A DNA stretch of 64,000 bases, taken from the NCBI GenBank assembly GCA_963728785.1, contig CAVSKV010000004.1:1612001-1676000 (forward strand), in the 5' to 3' direction. Every line of letters starts with the position of its first letter. Position 1 is the first letter of the stretch. Source of the stretch: JAGWRI01 sp963728785. GTDB taxonomy: Bacteria > Gemmatimonadota > Gemmatimonadetes > Gemmatimonadales > Gemmatimonadaceae. Below the pieces are notes generated by a model, which was given only the letters and a program-made list of their open reading frames with translations, made no database searches and was not told the origin of the DNA. Positions 7,615-16,152 of this stretch are shown piece by piece. The translations under genes were made by a program, and so were the position numbers.

Positions 7615-10008
7615 ATGTCCAGGTTCTTCCTACGCGCGCGTCCCGGCCGGGCCGCGGCGGCCGGTCTGGTAATCGCGCTGTCGGCGTTCGCCACTCCCGC
7701 TCATGCCGCGCCTGCCGCGCTTGCCGCCTCGACGCGCACGCTCGCACCGTCGGACGTCGTCGGGACGGTCACTGACAGCGCCTCGGGCCAGGGCCTCGCC
7801 AGCGTCGAGGTGTCAGTCATGCAGGGTACCGCGGTCGTGGCCAGCACTTCCAGCGACGAATTCGGCCGGTTCACGGTCCACAATCTCAGCCCGGGCACCT
7901 ACGCGGTGATGGTGCGCTTCATCGGCTTTCGCCCCGCCACCCAGGCCATCGCCGTCACCGGCGACGGCACGCCGGTGCGGCTGACGTTTCAGATGGTGGC
8001 GGTGGCGATCAGTCTGCAGGCCGTCCAGGTGCAGAGTTCCGTGCCGGTGGCGGTCAACACGCGGACGGGCGACCAGACGTTCCAGCAGGATAACTACCAC
8101 GGCGCTCCCACCAATACGACTTCCGAGATCCTCCAGCAGTCCATCGTCGGCGCGGCGCGCGCGCCGACGGGCGAGGTCCATATCCGCGGCCAACACGCGG
8201 AATACACGTACTACGTGGACGGCGTGCCCGTGCCGCCCGGCATCTCGGGGAGTCTCAACGAGCTGTTCGACCCCCAGGTGGTGAACAACATCGACTTCCA
8301 GACGGGGGGATGGGACGCCGAGTACGGCGGCCGCAACGCCGCCATCATCAACGTGCAGACCAGGATCCCGGCGGGCGGCTTTCACTCCGACATGTCGGCC
8401 TACTCGGGCTCGTTCGCCAGCCAGGGCGGCAGCCTGAACCTGAGTACGAACAGCGGCAAGTGGGGGGCGTTCCTCTCGGGGGCGTACCAGACCACCGATA
8501 TGCGGCAGGACCCGGTCATGGGGAACCCGGCGACGGACGCCCCATATAATTTTCACAACGGCGGCGTCGACGGCTTCGGGTTCGGCAAGGTCGAATACCG
8601 CGCCAGTTCCACCGACGTGATGGACCTCGATCTCAATTGGTCCCGCACGCAGTTCGCCGTTCCGTATGACACGGCGGGCGGCACATCCCTGAACGACCAT
8701 CAGACCGACGTCAACGGGTTCGCCAACATGAGTTGGCACCATCTGTTCGCGGCGCCCGACTCGTCGGCCGGGGCCGCGGCGCCGGCCGAACTGTTCGCCG
8801 GCCTTTTCTACCGATCGGGCAGTCTGCACTACGTGCCCGGCGCCACCGACCAGCCGTCGTTCATCTTTTACCCCGACACGACCACGCCCTACAACCTGAG
8901 CGAGGACCGCCGGTTCACGACGTCGGGGGTCAAGATGGACCTCACCGTCAACCCGCAGCGGGAGTTGACCTGGAAGAGCGGCGTGCTGGCCCAGCACACG
9001 ACCGGACACGAGGACTTCCAGTCGGTCGACGCGGCGGGCAATCCGGGACCGGCGTCCAACTCCGGGCTCGCCGGCAATGATATCGGTGCATACACCCAGG
9101 TGGCGTATTCGCCGATTGAGCAATTCGAAATCCGCACCGGCCTTCGATACGACTCCCACACCGCGCCGTTCGCCGGTACGGCCACGCAGTGGAGCCCTCG
9201 CGTGCGCTTCAACTTCTATCCGGACGCGGCGACGACCGTCTATCTCTACTACGGCCGGCAGTTCATGCCGACCAACATCGAGGACCTGCGCTCCATCACC
9301 AGCGTGGCGCAGGCGGGCGTGACGACGTCTCCCACCCTGCCCGAACGGGATGATTTCTACGAGGCCGGAATCATCCACCGATTCCCCGTGGCTGGGCTCG
9401 TAACGAAGTTCTCGTGGTACCACAAGCACAGCAGCCCGGGGGTGGACGACAACACGGTGCCGGGGTCGTCGATCACGACCGACGTCAACATCTCGCAGGT
9501 CTGGATTACCGGCCTCGAAGGGGTGATCAACGTGCGCCCCGACGGCCCGCTGTCGGGATACGTCAACCTGGCCCTCAACCACGCGTACGGCATCGGTCCG
9601 ATCACCGGCGGCTTCTTCCCGACCGCCAACCCCACCGGGTATTTCGACCTCGACCACGACCAGCGTCTCTCGATCGTGGCGAGCGCCACCTACTCGGCAA
9701 ACCGCATGTTCATCAGCGCCACGGAGACCTACGGTTCGGGGCTCACCAACGGCGTCGATCCGTCGGACTGCGGCTGTCACTACGGGACGGGCCTGTTCGA
9801 CTTCAACCCGGGCATCAAGGTCGCCCCGAGCGCGATCACCAGTGTCAGCCTCGGCTACACGTTCGTCACCGGCTCGACCATCCTCCGGCCCGAGTTGTAC
9901 GTCGACAACCTGTTCGATGCGCAGTACATCCTGAAGGGAGCGTTCTTCAGCGGCGCGTCCTACGGGCGGCCACGGTCGCTCCAACTCCGGCTGAGCGTGG
10001 GTATCTAG
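7615..10008 (+). CDS. TonB-dependent receptor with N-terminal carboxypeptidase-regulatory domain
   Basis: 797 residues. Signal peptide at 1-31 (ending AHA), then a ~85-residue carboxypeptidase-regulatory-like beta domain (VVGTVTDSASGQGLASVEV ... GTYAVMVRFIGFRP), a plug domain with GEVHIRGQHAEYTYYVDG, and a ~22-strand outer-membrane barrel ending in the typical aromatic/hydrophobic LQLRLSVGI. It imports an unidentified ligand across the outer membrane using TonB energy. Neighbours give two hints: a Cys/His-rich secreted protein just upstream (metal?), and two exported glycosidases just downstream (glycan?). It ends at a bidirectional hairpin shared with the convergent glycosidase gene. Confidence 0.9.
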   Translation: MSRFFLRARPGRAAAAGLVIALSAFATPAHAAPAALAASTRTLAPSDVVGTVTDSASGQGLASVEVSVMQGTAVVASTSSDEFGRFTVHNLSPGTYAVMVRFIGFRPATQAIAVTGDGTPVRLTFQMVAVAISLQAVQVQSSVPVAVNTRTGDQTFQQDNYHGAPTNTTSEILQQSIVGAARAPTGEVHIRGQHAEYTYYVDGVPVPPGISGSLNELFDPQVVNNIDFQTGGWDAEYGGRNAAIINVQTRIPAGGFHSDMSAYSGSFASQGGSLNLSTNSGKWGAFLSGAYQTTDMRQDPVMGNPATDAPYNFHNGGVDGFGFGKVEYRASSTDVMDLDLNWSRTQFAVPYDTAGGTSLNDHQTDVNGFANMSWHHLFAAPDSSAGAAAPAELFAGLFYRSGSLHYVPGATDQPSFIFYPDTTTPYNLSEDRRFTTSGVKMDLTVNPQRELTWKSGVLAQHTTGHEDFQSVDAAGNPGPASNSGLAGNDIGAYTQVAYSPIEQFEIRTGLRYDSHTAPFAGTATQWSPRVRFNFYPDAATTVYLYYGRQFMPTNIEDLRSITSVAQAGVTTSPTLPERDDFYEAGIIHRFPVAGLVTKFSWYHKHSSPGVDDNTVPGSSITTDVNISQVWITGLEGVINVRPDGPLSGYVNLALNHAYGIGPITGGFFPTANPTGYFDLDHDQRLSIVASATYSANRMFISATETYGSGLTNGVDPSDCGCHYGTGLFDFNPGIKVAPSAITSVSLGYTFVTGSTILRPELYVDNLFDAQYILKGAFFSGASYGRPRSLQLRLSVGI

Positions 10009-10023
10009 GATGCAGAGACCGGA

Positions 10024-10063
10024 GGAATGAGGTCCGGCGGCTCGAGCCGTTGGGCCTCATTCC
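10024..10063. terminator. Bidirectional terminator hairpin
   Basis: A 9-bp perfect inverted repeat (GGAATGAGG at 10024-10032, CCTCATTCC at 10055-10063). The loop carries a second small palindrome (CGGCTCGAGCCG). It sits between the convergent TonB receptor and GH36-like genes and overlaps the stop codon of the latter. Confidence 0.6.
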
Positions 10064-12147
10064 CCGGCGCCGGCCGGCGTCGCCTCGAGATTCAGCACCT
10101 CGAACGGCGCCAACCGGAATCCGTGCTCCTCTCCGGCCGACATCGTCACCGGCGCCGTGCCGCGGTCGGCCGCCCATGGACAGCGCACCGTGAACCGCCG
10201 CGGCGCGCCGTCGGGCAGTTCGAAGGCGGCCGCGACATCGATGCCGATCGTTTGCACGCGGTCACTCGGATTGCGCAGGGTGAGCGTGGCCTTGGCGGGC
10301 GACCAGGCGGCCCAGCCGTACGGCTCCAGCGCCGCCGGGTCGCCGCCCACCCAATGCGTATCGCGCAGCACGTCGGCGTTGCGCCGCGACCAGTTGGCGC
10401 TCTCGGCCAGCGTGTCCCAGTTGTCGTCGGTGAGATTGGACGGCGTCACGTACATCTCCTGCAACTGCGTGCCGTTGCCGAAGTACACGCGGATCTCGCT
10501 GTTGAAGTCGTGCCCCGGATCGTCGTTCAGATGGTTGGCGTGCCGCGCGTAGATCATGCCGTGCAACATCAGCGAGTTGAGCGGATACAGCGGGCCGAGG
10601 CCCACTACGTGCTCGTGCGTGTCGGCATCGCGGTAGGTCATCCACTGTTGGCGGTAGGTGCCGACGCCGGCGAACGAGTGATCTTCCCCGCCCCGCCAGA
10701 TGGAATCCGCGTACCGCAACCAGAACGGCGACGGATACGTGCCCGTGGTGAGATTCACGAACAGGTCGGGCTTGATCTGGCGCAGGTCGCCGATGAGCGC
10801 GATCGCCGCATCGAAGTCGCTGTCGAACTGGCTCCCCGGAATGACCGTCGAGGCATTGCCGGTTCCGTCGATCTTGAACTGGTTCACCCCGAACTGGCGG
10901 ATGAAGTTGACGCACGTGTCGTGGAACCGCTTGTAGTACCTGGGGCCGGACAGGGCGAACCCGCCCTCGTTGGTTTCGAATCCCTGGGCCTGTCCATACT
11001 TGAGGCGGTCCTTCTGGGGCTGGCCGTAGCCGCCCCATGGGGAAAGCCAGACGCCCGGCTCGGCGCCGTACTGTTCCGCCGCCGCCCGCACGTTCGTGAA
11101 CCCGTGCGGGAATCCGGTGCCGAACCCCCAGAGCGTCTCGGGATCGTCCCAGCCGTCGTCGAACAGGAACGACGACAACACGACGCGGCGCTTGCGGTTC
11201 AACTCGTCGCCGAAAGCATGGATCACGCCGAGGGCGTCGGCCTCGGTGTACTTGGAGAAGTACCCGATGTCGTACCAGGAGTTGTAGTGCAGGAATGTGC
11301 GATACGGATGCGCCCGCTCCCTTTCTACGTAGGCCAGGAAGTCGCGGCGGAGTTGTCCCATGCGCGTCACGCCGATTACCGACGACGCCGTGAACGGTGC
11401 ATCCGGCCGCAACGGCAACTCGCGCGGCAGCACGCAGGTCACGCGATCGCCGTCCACGGCGCTCGCCGACAGCGGGTGCTCGAACCCGCAATACCAGTTG
11501 TCGAACACCACCGGGCTTCCTTTCACGGTGCCGCTCACCGCGGCGTGGGGGGCGTGCAGATCGACCAGCGTGACCGCACGCACCGGCACTTCGCCACCGA
11601 TCGCCCGCAACGTCACTTCCTGCCGCAGATACCGCGATCCGTCGCGCAGCACGGCCCGCCACGTCGCTTCGAGCGAGCCGCTCGAAGTGCGGAGCACTAC
11701 TGTGAGCGCCCGTCCCCCCACGCGCTCGGCCAGCCGCGACGCGCCCGCGTCGCCGCGCAACGTCTCCATGGCCGGCGCTCCGACCACGCGGAACGCGTCC
11801 GCCGGCAACACGGTGCCGTCGGCGAGGGCCAGCGAGAACGCGCTTGCCGGCAGCGACAGCGAACCGCCGTTCACCCGGTCCTCCACCCGCACGGCCTGCA
11901 GCTTCCCGTCGGCCACTTGCCACACGCCGGCGATCACGGCGTTGCCGAGCGTCAGTTCCCCTGCGCGGATGGCGGTCCAGGCGGGCAGTTCGAGCGCATC
12001 CAGCGCGGCGGCACGTTCCCATCGGAGCAGCGACGTCAGGCGCGGCGAGGCGAGCGCGGCCCCGAGGCCCAGCACCGCGCTCCGGGCGAGGAAGTCGCGC
12101 CGCGACAATTCGGCGGCAGAGGAGGAATCTGAGCGGCGTGTCGGCAT
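10057..12147 (-). CDS. Tat-exported alpha-galactosidase-like glycoside hydrolase (GH36-type clan)
   Basis: 696 residues. The N-terminus has a twin-arginine signal (ELSRRDFLARSAVLGLGAAL). The central TIM-barrel region shows LFDDGWDDPETLWGFG, PGVWLSPWGGYGQPQ, VNQFKIDGTGNAST (candidate nucleophile Asp after FKI) and HSFAGVGTYRQQW, the style of GH36/GH-D clan alpha-galactosidases and relatives. Flanking beta domains include a C-terminal LTLRNPSDRVQTIGIDVAAAF. ATG 12147 places the RR motif 15 residues in. It is divergent from the GH2 gene over 300 bp, so the two are probably co-regulated and act on the same exported-side glycan. The exact sugar specificity is not readable. Confidence 0.75.
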   Translation of the reverse strand: MPTRRSDSSSAAELSRRDFLARSAVLGLGAALASPRLTSLLRWERAAALDALELPAWTAIRAGELTLGNAVIAGVWQVADGKLQAVRVEDRVNGGSLSLPASAFSLALADGTVLPADAFRVVGAPAMETLRGDAGASRLAERVGGRALTVVLRTSSGSLEATWRAVLRDGSRYLRQEVTLRAIGGEVPVRAVTLVDLHAPHAAVSGTVKGSPVVFDNWYCGFEHPLSASAVDGDRVTCVLPRELPLRPDAPFTASSVIGVTRMGQLRRDFLAYVERERAHPYRTFLHYNSWYDIGYFSKYTEADALGVIHAFGDELNRKRRVVLSSFLFDDGWDDPETLWGFGTGFPHGFTNVRAAAEQYGAEPGVWLSPWGGYGQPQKDRLKYGQAQGFETNEGGFALSGPRYYKRFHDTCVNFIRQFGVNQFKIDGTGNASTVIPGSQFDSDFDAAIALIGDLRQIKPDLFVNLTTGTYPSPFWLRYADSIWRGGEDHSFAGVGTYRQQWMTYRDADTHEHVVGLGPLYPLNSLMLHGMIYARHANHLNDDPGHDFNSEIRVYFGNGTQLQEMYVTPSNLTDDNWDTLAESANWSRRNADVLRDTHWVGGDPAALEPYGWAAWSPAKATLTLRNPSDRVQTIGIDVAAAFELPDGAPRRFTVRCPWAADRGTAPVTMSAGEEHGFRLAPFEVLNLEATPAGAGE

Positions 12148-12348
12148 GGTCGGAGGACGGCGAGGAAGGGAAGGCGGGCGGCGCGCAGGTCGTGAACGGC
12201 CGTCAGCCACTGCTTCGTGAGTGTAGCCCGGCGCACGCAGGCCGCGCAATCCGGGGCGCGGTTCCGCCGACGCCGCCCGGGGGTGGGGCGCACGCTGCCG
12301 CCGATCGCGTGCCGATCGTGCCGGTACGGTCTCTCCGGACGGGTCAAG

Positions 12349-12377
12349 TTGTCGGGGACGCCACTTTTCGCTATACC
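12349..12377 (+). promoter_or_regulatory. Candidate sigma-70-like promoter for the GH2 gene
   Basis: In the 300-bp divergent region 12148-12447 a TTGTCG (12349-12354) and TATACC (12372-12377) are separated by exactly 17 bp, upstream of an AT-richer stretch (tactttttagttaac). The rest of the region shows no further structure to me. Confidence 0.35.
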
Positions 12378-12447
12378 AAGAGCGCAGTGGCGTTGCATAC
12401 TTTTTAGTTAACGCATCAGCCGGCGATTTGCCGCGGAGACGACAACC

Positions 12448-14970
12448 ATGCGAAAGTTCTCCCGCCGAGATGTTTTGAAGAGTGGGATGATCGCGGCCGG
12501 CGGAGCGCTGCTCGGCAAGACGGTAGGACGGTTGGACGCGATGACGGTGGACAGCGTTGCGCCGTCGTCCGTCCTGCCATCCTCCCGTCCTCCCGTCCTG
12601 CGGTCGTACTCTTCTGCCACGCGCGACCGCCTGCTCCTGGACTTCGACTGGCGCTTCCAGTTGGGCCACGCCGCGGACCCGGCCCGTGACTTCGGCTTTG
12701 GCCGCGGCAACGACGGCGCGTTCGCCAAGACGGGCTGGTTCTTCGCCCCCGGACGCCCCGACTTCGACGCCAGCGGCTGGCGCACCGTCGATCTGCCGCA
12801 CGACTGGGCCGTGGAACTGCCGTTCGTGGACGATCGCGATCTCACCTCGCACGGCTTCAAACCGATCGGCCGCGACTACCCCGCCACCAGCATCGGCTGG
12901 TACCGGAAGGTGTTCGCCGTGCCCGCCACCGACGCCGGCCGCCGGTTGTCGCTCGAGTTCGACGGCGTCTACCGCAACGCCATCGTCACAATCAACGACG
13001 CCTACCTCACCACCGCTGTGAGCGGCTACGCGCCCTTCCGCGTGGACGTCACCGACCTCGTGCACTACGGCGGCGACAACGTCCTCGCCCTGCGCGTGGA
13101 CGCCACCCAGGAAGAAGGCTGGTTCTACGAAGGCGCCGGCATCTATCGCCACGTGTGGCTGGTCAAAACCGCTCCGCTGCACGTGCCGCAGTGGGGCACC
13201 CACGTCACCGCCGACGTGGAGGGCCGCCGCGCCCGCCTCCATCTGCACACCGACCTCGTCAACGACGACGACCACGACGCCGAGTGCACCGTCGTGTCGC
13301 GCGTCGTGGACGCCGGCGGCACGGTGCGCGCCACGGCCCGCTCGGCAGCGCACGTTCCCGCCTGGGGACGCGTGACCGTGGATCAGCAGGCCGCGCTCGC
13401 CGACGCCCACCGCTGGTCGCTCGAATCGCCGTATCTGTACCGTATTCGCACGACCATCGAATCCGGCGGCAAGCCGGTGGACGAATACGAGACGCCGTTC
13501 GGCGTGCGCACCATGCGCTTCGACGCCGACCACGGGTTCTTTCTCAACGACCGGCATGTCGAGATCCAGGGCACGTGCAACCACCAGGATCACGCCGGCG
13601 TGGGGTCCGCGCTGCCCGATCGACTGCAGTTCTACCGCATCGCGCGGCTCAAGGACATGGGGTGCAACGCCTACCGCACGTCACACAACCCACCCACCCC
13701 CGAGCTGCTCGACGCCTGCGACCAGCTCGGTATGCTCGTGCTCGACGAGACGCGCCTGCTCGCCTCGAGTCCCGAAGCCCTGAGCCAGTTCGAGCGCATG
13801 CTCCGGCGCGATCGCAATCACCCGAGCATCTTCTGCTGGTCCATCGGCAACGAGGAACCGACCCAGGGCACCGACGAAGGCGCCCGCATGGCGGCCACCA
13901 TGAAGCGCATGGCCCGCCGCCTCGACCCCACGCGGCCGGTCACCGAAGCCATGAACGGCTCATGGGGCAAGGGACTCTCCGCGGTCGTGGACGTGCAGGG
14001 GTTCAACTACGGCGACGGCAAGGGCATCGACGCGTTCCACGCCAAGTTCCCGAAGCAGTGGTCCATGGGCACCGAGGTGGCGAGCACGGTGTCCACGCGC
14101 GGCATCTACGCCAACGACAAGGAACGCGGCTACCTCGAAGCGTACGACCGGCAGAAACCGGGCTGGGGCGCGACCGCCGAAGAGTGGTGGACTACGTACG
14201 CCGCGCGGCCCTTTCTCGCCGGCGGGTTCGTCTGGACGGGCTTCGACTACCGGGGTGAGCCCACGCCCTACGAATGGCCGTGCATCAACTCGCACTTCGG
14301 CATCATGGACACCTGCGGGTTCGCCAAGGACAACTTCTACTACTACCAGGCGTGGTGGGGCGACAATCCGGTGGTCCACCTGTCGCCCCATTGGAACTGG
14401 GCCGGCAAGGAGGGCCAGGAAATCGAAGTCTGGGTGCACAGCAACGCCGAGCAGGTCGAGCTGTTCCTCAACGGAAGGAGCCTCAACCGGCAGGATGTCC
14501 AGCCCAACACGCACCTGGAATGGCGCGTGCCCTACCACCCCGGCACGCTGGAAGCCCGCGGCTACGTGCGGGGAAAGCTCGTGGCCAGCGACACGCGCGA
14601 GACCACGGGAGCGCCGGCGGCGCTCCAGCTCGCGCCCGATCGCACGTCCATTGCGGCCGACGGCGAGGACCTGTCGATCGTCGAGGTGCGCGTCGTGGAT
14701 GCGCAGGGACGCGTCGTTCCAACGGCTGGAGATCAGATCACATTTGTGATATCCGGCGCCGGGCATCTGCTCGGCGTCGGCAACGGGGATCCCAGTTGCC
14801 ACGAATCGGACAAGGAGCCGGTGCGCAGCGCCTTCAACGGGCGGTGCGTGGCGATCGTGCAGGCGTCCAAGGCTCCGGGCGAGTTGCGCATCGACGCGTC
14901 GGCGCCCGGACTTGCGGCGGCGTCCGCCGTGGTGACGTGCACCGCGGCTACCCCCAGGCCCTCCGTCTGA
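12448..14970 (+). CDS. Tat-exported GH2 beta-galactosidase-like enzyme with C-terminal DUF4982/Ig-like domains
   Basis: 840 residues. A Tat signal (KFSRRDVLKSGMIAAGGALLG) is followed by an odd linker encoded by 8-bp repeats, then the GH2 sugar-binding domain (~60-230: DFDWRFQLG, VDLPHDWAVE), an Ig-like domain (~235-340) and the TIM barrel (~345-640). Acid/base Glu469 lies in SIGNEEP and the nucleophile Glu543 in MGTEVAST. The tail (~650-840) resembles DUF4982 plus an Ig-like fold (DGEDLSIVEVRVVDAQGR). This architecture is typical of exported beta-galactosidases/glucuronidases. Divergent partner of the GH36-like gene. Confidence 0.88.
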   Translation: MRKFSRRDVLKSGMIAAGGALLGKTVGRLDAMTVDSVAPSSVLPSSRPPVLRSYSSATRDRLLLDFDWRFQLGHAADPARDFGFGRGNDGAFAKTGWFFAPGRPDFDASGWRTVDLPHDWAVELPFVDDRDLTSHGFKPIGRDYPATSIGWYRKVFAVPATDAGRRLSLEFDGVYRNAIVTINDAYLTTAVSGYAPFRVDVTDLVHYGGDNVLALRVDATQEEGWFYEGAGIYRHVWLVKTAPLHVPQWGTHVTADVEGRRARLHLHTDLVNDDDHDAECTVVSRVVDAGGTVRATARSAAHVPAWGRVTVDQQAALADAHRWSLESPYLYRIRTTIESGGKPVDEYETPFGVRTMRFDADHGFFLNDRHVEIQGTCNHQDHAGVGSALPDRLQFYRIARLKDMGCNAYRTSHNPPTPELLDACDQLGMLVLDETRLLASSPEALSQFERMLRRDRNHPSIFCWSIGNEEPTQGTDEGARMAATMKRMARRLDPTRPVTEAMNGSWGKGLSAVVDVQGFNYGDGKGIDAFHAKFPKQWSMGTEVASTVSTRGIYANDKERGYLEAYDRQKPGWGATAEEWWTTYAARPFLAGGFVWTGFDYRGEPTPYEWPCINSHFGIMDTCGFAKDNFYYYQAWWGDNPVVHLSPHWNWAGKEGQEIEVWVHSNAEQVELFLNGRSLNRQDVQPNTHLEWRVPYHPGTLEARGYVRGKLVASDTRETTGAPAALQLAPDRTSIAADGEDLSIVEVRVVDAQGRVVPTAGDQITFVISGAGHLLGVGNGDPSCHESDKEPVRSAFNGRCVAIVQASKAPGELRIDASAPGLAAASAVVTCTAATPRPSV
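12569..12600 (+). repeat. Four in-frame octamers (CCGTCCTS) in the GH2 leader linker
   Basis: Units ccgtcctg, ccatcctc, ccgtcctc and ccgtcctg follow one another without gaps just after the Tat signal and encode a Ser/Pro/Leu/Arg linker (VLPSSRPPVLRS). The period is 8 bp as in the TCGGGCAG family, but the unit differs. Confidence 0.6.
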
Positions 14971-14982
14971 CGGTTGCGCGAC

Positions 14983-15013
14983 GGGCCGGGCGGCGACCTT
15001 CGCTGCCCGGCCC
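14983..15013. terminator. Strong GC hairpin between convergent genes
   Basis: GGGCCGGGC (14983-14991) pairs perfectly with GCCCGGCCC (15005-15013), and the loop can extend the stem by GCG/CGC. It follows the GH2 stop by 12 bp and lies 28 bp from the convergent 4-TM gene's stop. No U-run. Confidence 0.6.
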
Positions 15014-15040
15014 GCGCATGGCGTACAGAGGTGCGCGCCC

Positions 15041-15484
15041 CTAGGCGGGCGTGCCATCCTCCGAATACATCTTGCACCCGAAGTAGGCGCCGATCAGCAC
15101 TTCCACGAGATAGACCACTCCCGCGACGCATAGGAATTCGGCCGATGCCAGCCGGAAGAGGTAGAACGCCGAGGCCGACAGCCAGTAGATGAACCAGACG
15201 AAGGACCCCGCGCACATTCCAGTCTTCGCCCCGGCACCATAGCGCGGCCGGATGGCGGCATAGCACCAGACAACGGAGATGCCGACCAGAATGTCCTGGA
15301 CGACCCCGCCCACCATCGCCCGCTTGGAATCCATGGTCGCGGCAACCGCGGCGCTCACCGCCCCGGGCACACCGGCGGCCCAGGGTCCCAGCACGTACGT
15401 GAAGATCACATAGTCGAGCACGGCTATCACGATACCCGCCACCAACCCACCAACGATCACTTTATTTCGGTTCATGGAACCCAT
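15041..15484 (-). CDS. Four-helix integral membrane protein, copy A
   Basis: 147 residues, about four transmembrane segments (IVGGLVAGIVIAVLDYVIF, VQDILVGISVVWCYAAI, GMCAGSFVWFIYWLSASAF, LCVAGVVYLVEVLIGAYFG). The start ATG 15484 is preceded by GGAGG at good spacing. It shares N-terminus, RAM-G motif, YAA-RPRYG loop and C-terminal G-K-YSE with the next gene, so the two are tandem paralogues. I do not recognise a named family and assign no function. Confidence 0.7.
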   Translation of the reverse strand: MGSMNRNKVIVGGLVAGIVIAVLDYVIFTYVLGPWAAGVPGAVSAAVAATMDSKRAMVGGVVQDILVGISVVWCYAAIRPRYGAGAKTGMCAGSFVWFIYWLSASAFYLFRLASAEFLCVAGVVYLVEVLIGAYFGCKMYSEDGTPA

Positions 15485-15613
15485 GACGCCCTCCGGCTAC
15501 TGGTGGAGTGCTGCGAGCTGGGAGATTTCGCTCCCAACGCGCATCAACATTAGGCGCATCAGGGCCAAAGGGCCAGAGGGAGCCGGCGGCGCGTCAACCG
15601 GCCGGCCCCGCGG

Positions 15614-16033
15614 TCACTCGGAGTAGAGCTTTCCGCCCACGAGGGCGGCGATGCAGAAGTCGACGAGCGCGATGGCCGCCATGAGCAGCCATAGGTGCAT
15701 GCTCATCATCCCCATCGTGTGATACATGCTGTATCCAAACGCCGATACCAGCCAAATGAAGAACCCCGCCATCAGCGCATTGCGCGGGCCGGGGCCGTAG
15801 CGCGGCCGCATGGCGGCGTACAGCCACACGATCACGATGCCGAACAGGAAATCGAGCACGATGCCGGTAGCCATCGCGCGGTTCGTGGACATCGCCACCG
15901 TCAGCGACGGGTTGACTGCGTCCATCGCCTGCTTCAGCGACCCGCCTACGATGTGGCGGTAGCTCACGAAATCGAGGACGTTCAGGACCAGACCGGCCAC
16001 GAGCCCGGCAATCACGATCTTCCGGCGATTCAT
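15614..16033 (-). CDS. Four-helix integral membrane protein, copy B
   Basis: 139 residues from ATG 16033, with GGAGG 4 bp upstream; the much longer frame that begins near 16900 is antisense-like within the decarboxylase gene and is not used. Four transmembrane segments. MNRRKIVIAGLVAGLV and RAMATGIVLDFLFGIVIVWLYAAMRPRYG align directly with copy A. Copy B is upstream of copy A by 129 bp and both may be one transcript. Function unknown. Confidence 0.7.
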   Translation of the reverse strand: MNRRKIVIAGLVAGLVLNVLDFVSYRHIVGGSLKQAMDAVNPSLTVAMSTNRAMATGIVLDFLFGIVIVWLYAAMRPRYGPGPRNALMAGFFIWLVSAFGYSMYHTMGMMSMHLWLLMAAIALVDFCIAALVGGKLYSE

Positions 16034-16152
16034 GGGTCCTCCAAAAGCGGGGGGGGGAATGCGCACCAGGGGGTCCGACGGATGCCGCGACTGGAACGAG
16101 TCTAGAGTACGGCCTGCCGCCGGAATCGGCCAGGACGAATCGGCGCGAACGG

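Noticed and set aside
10057..13593. 1178-codon minus frame beginning upstream of the GH36-like gene
   Set aside because: The part before 12147 is antisense to the GH2 gene; the Tat signal at 12147 marks the real start.
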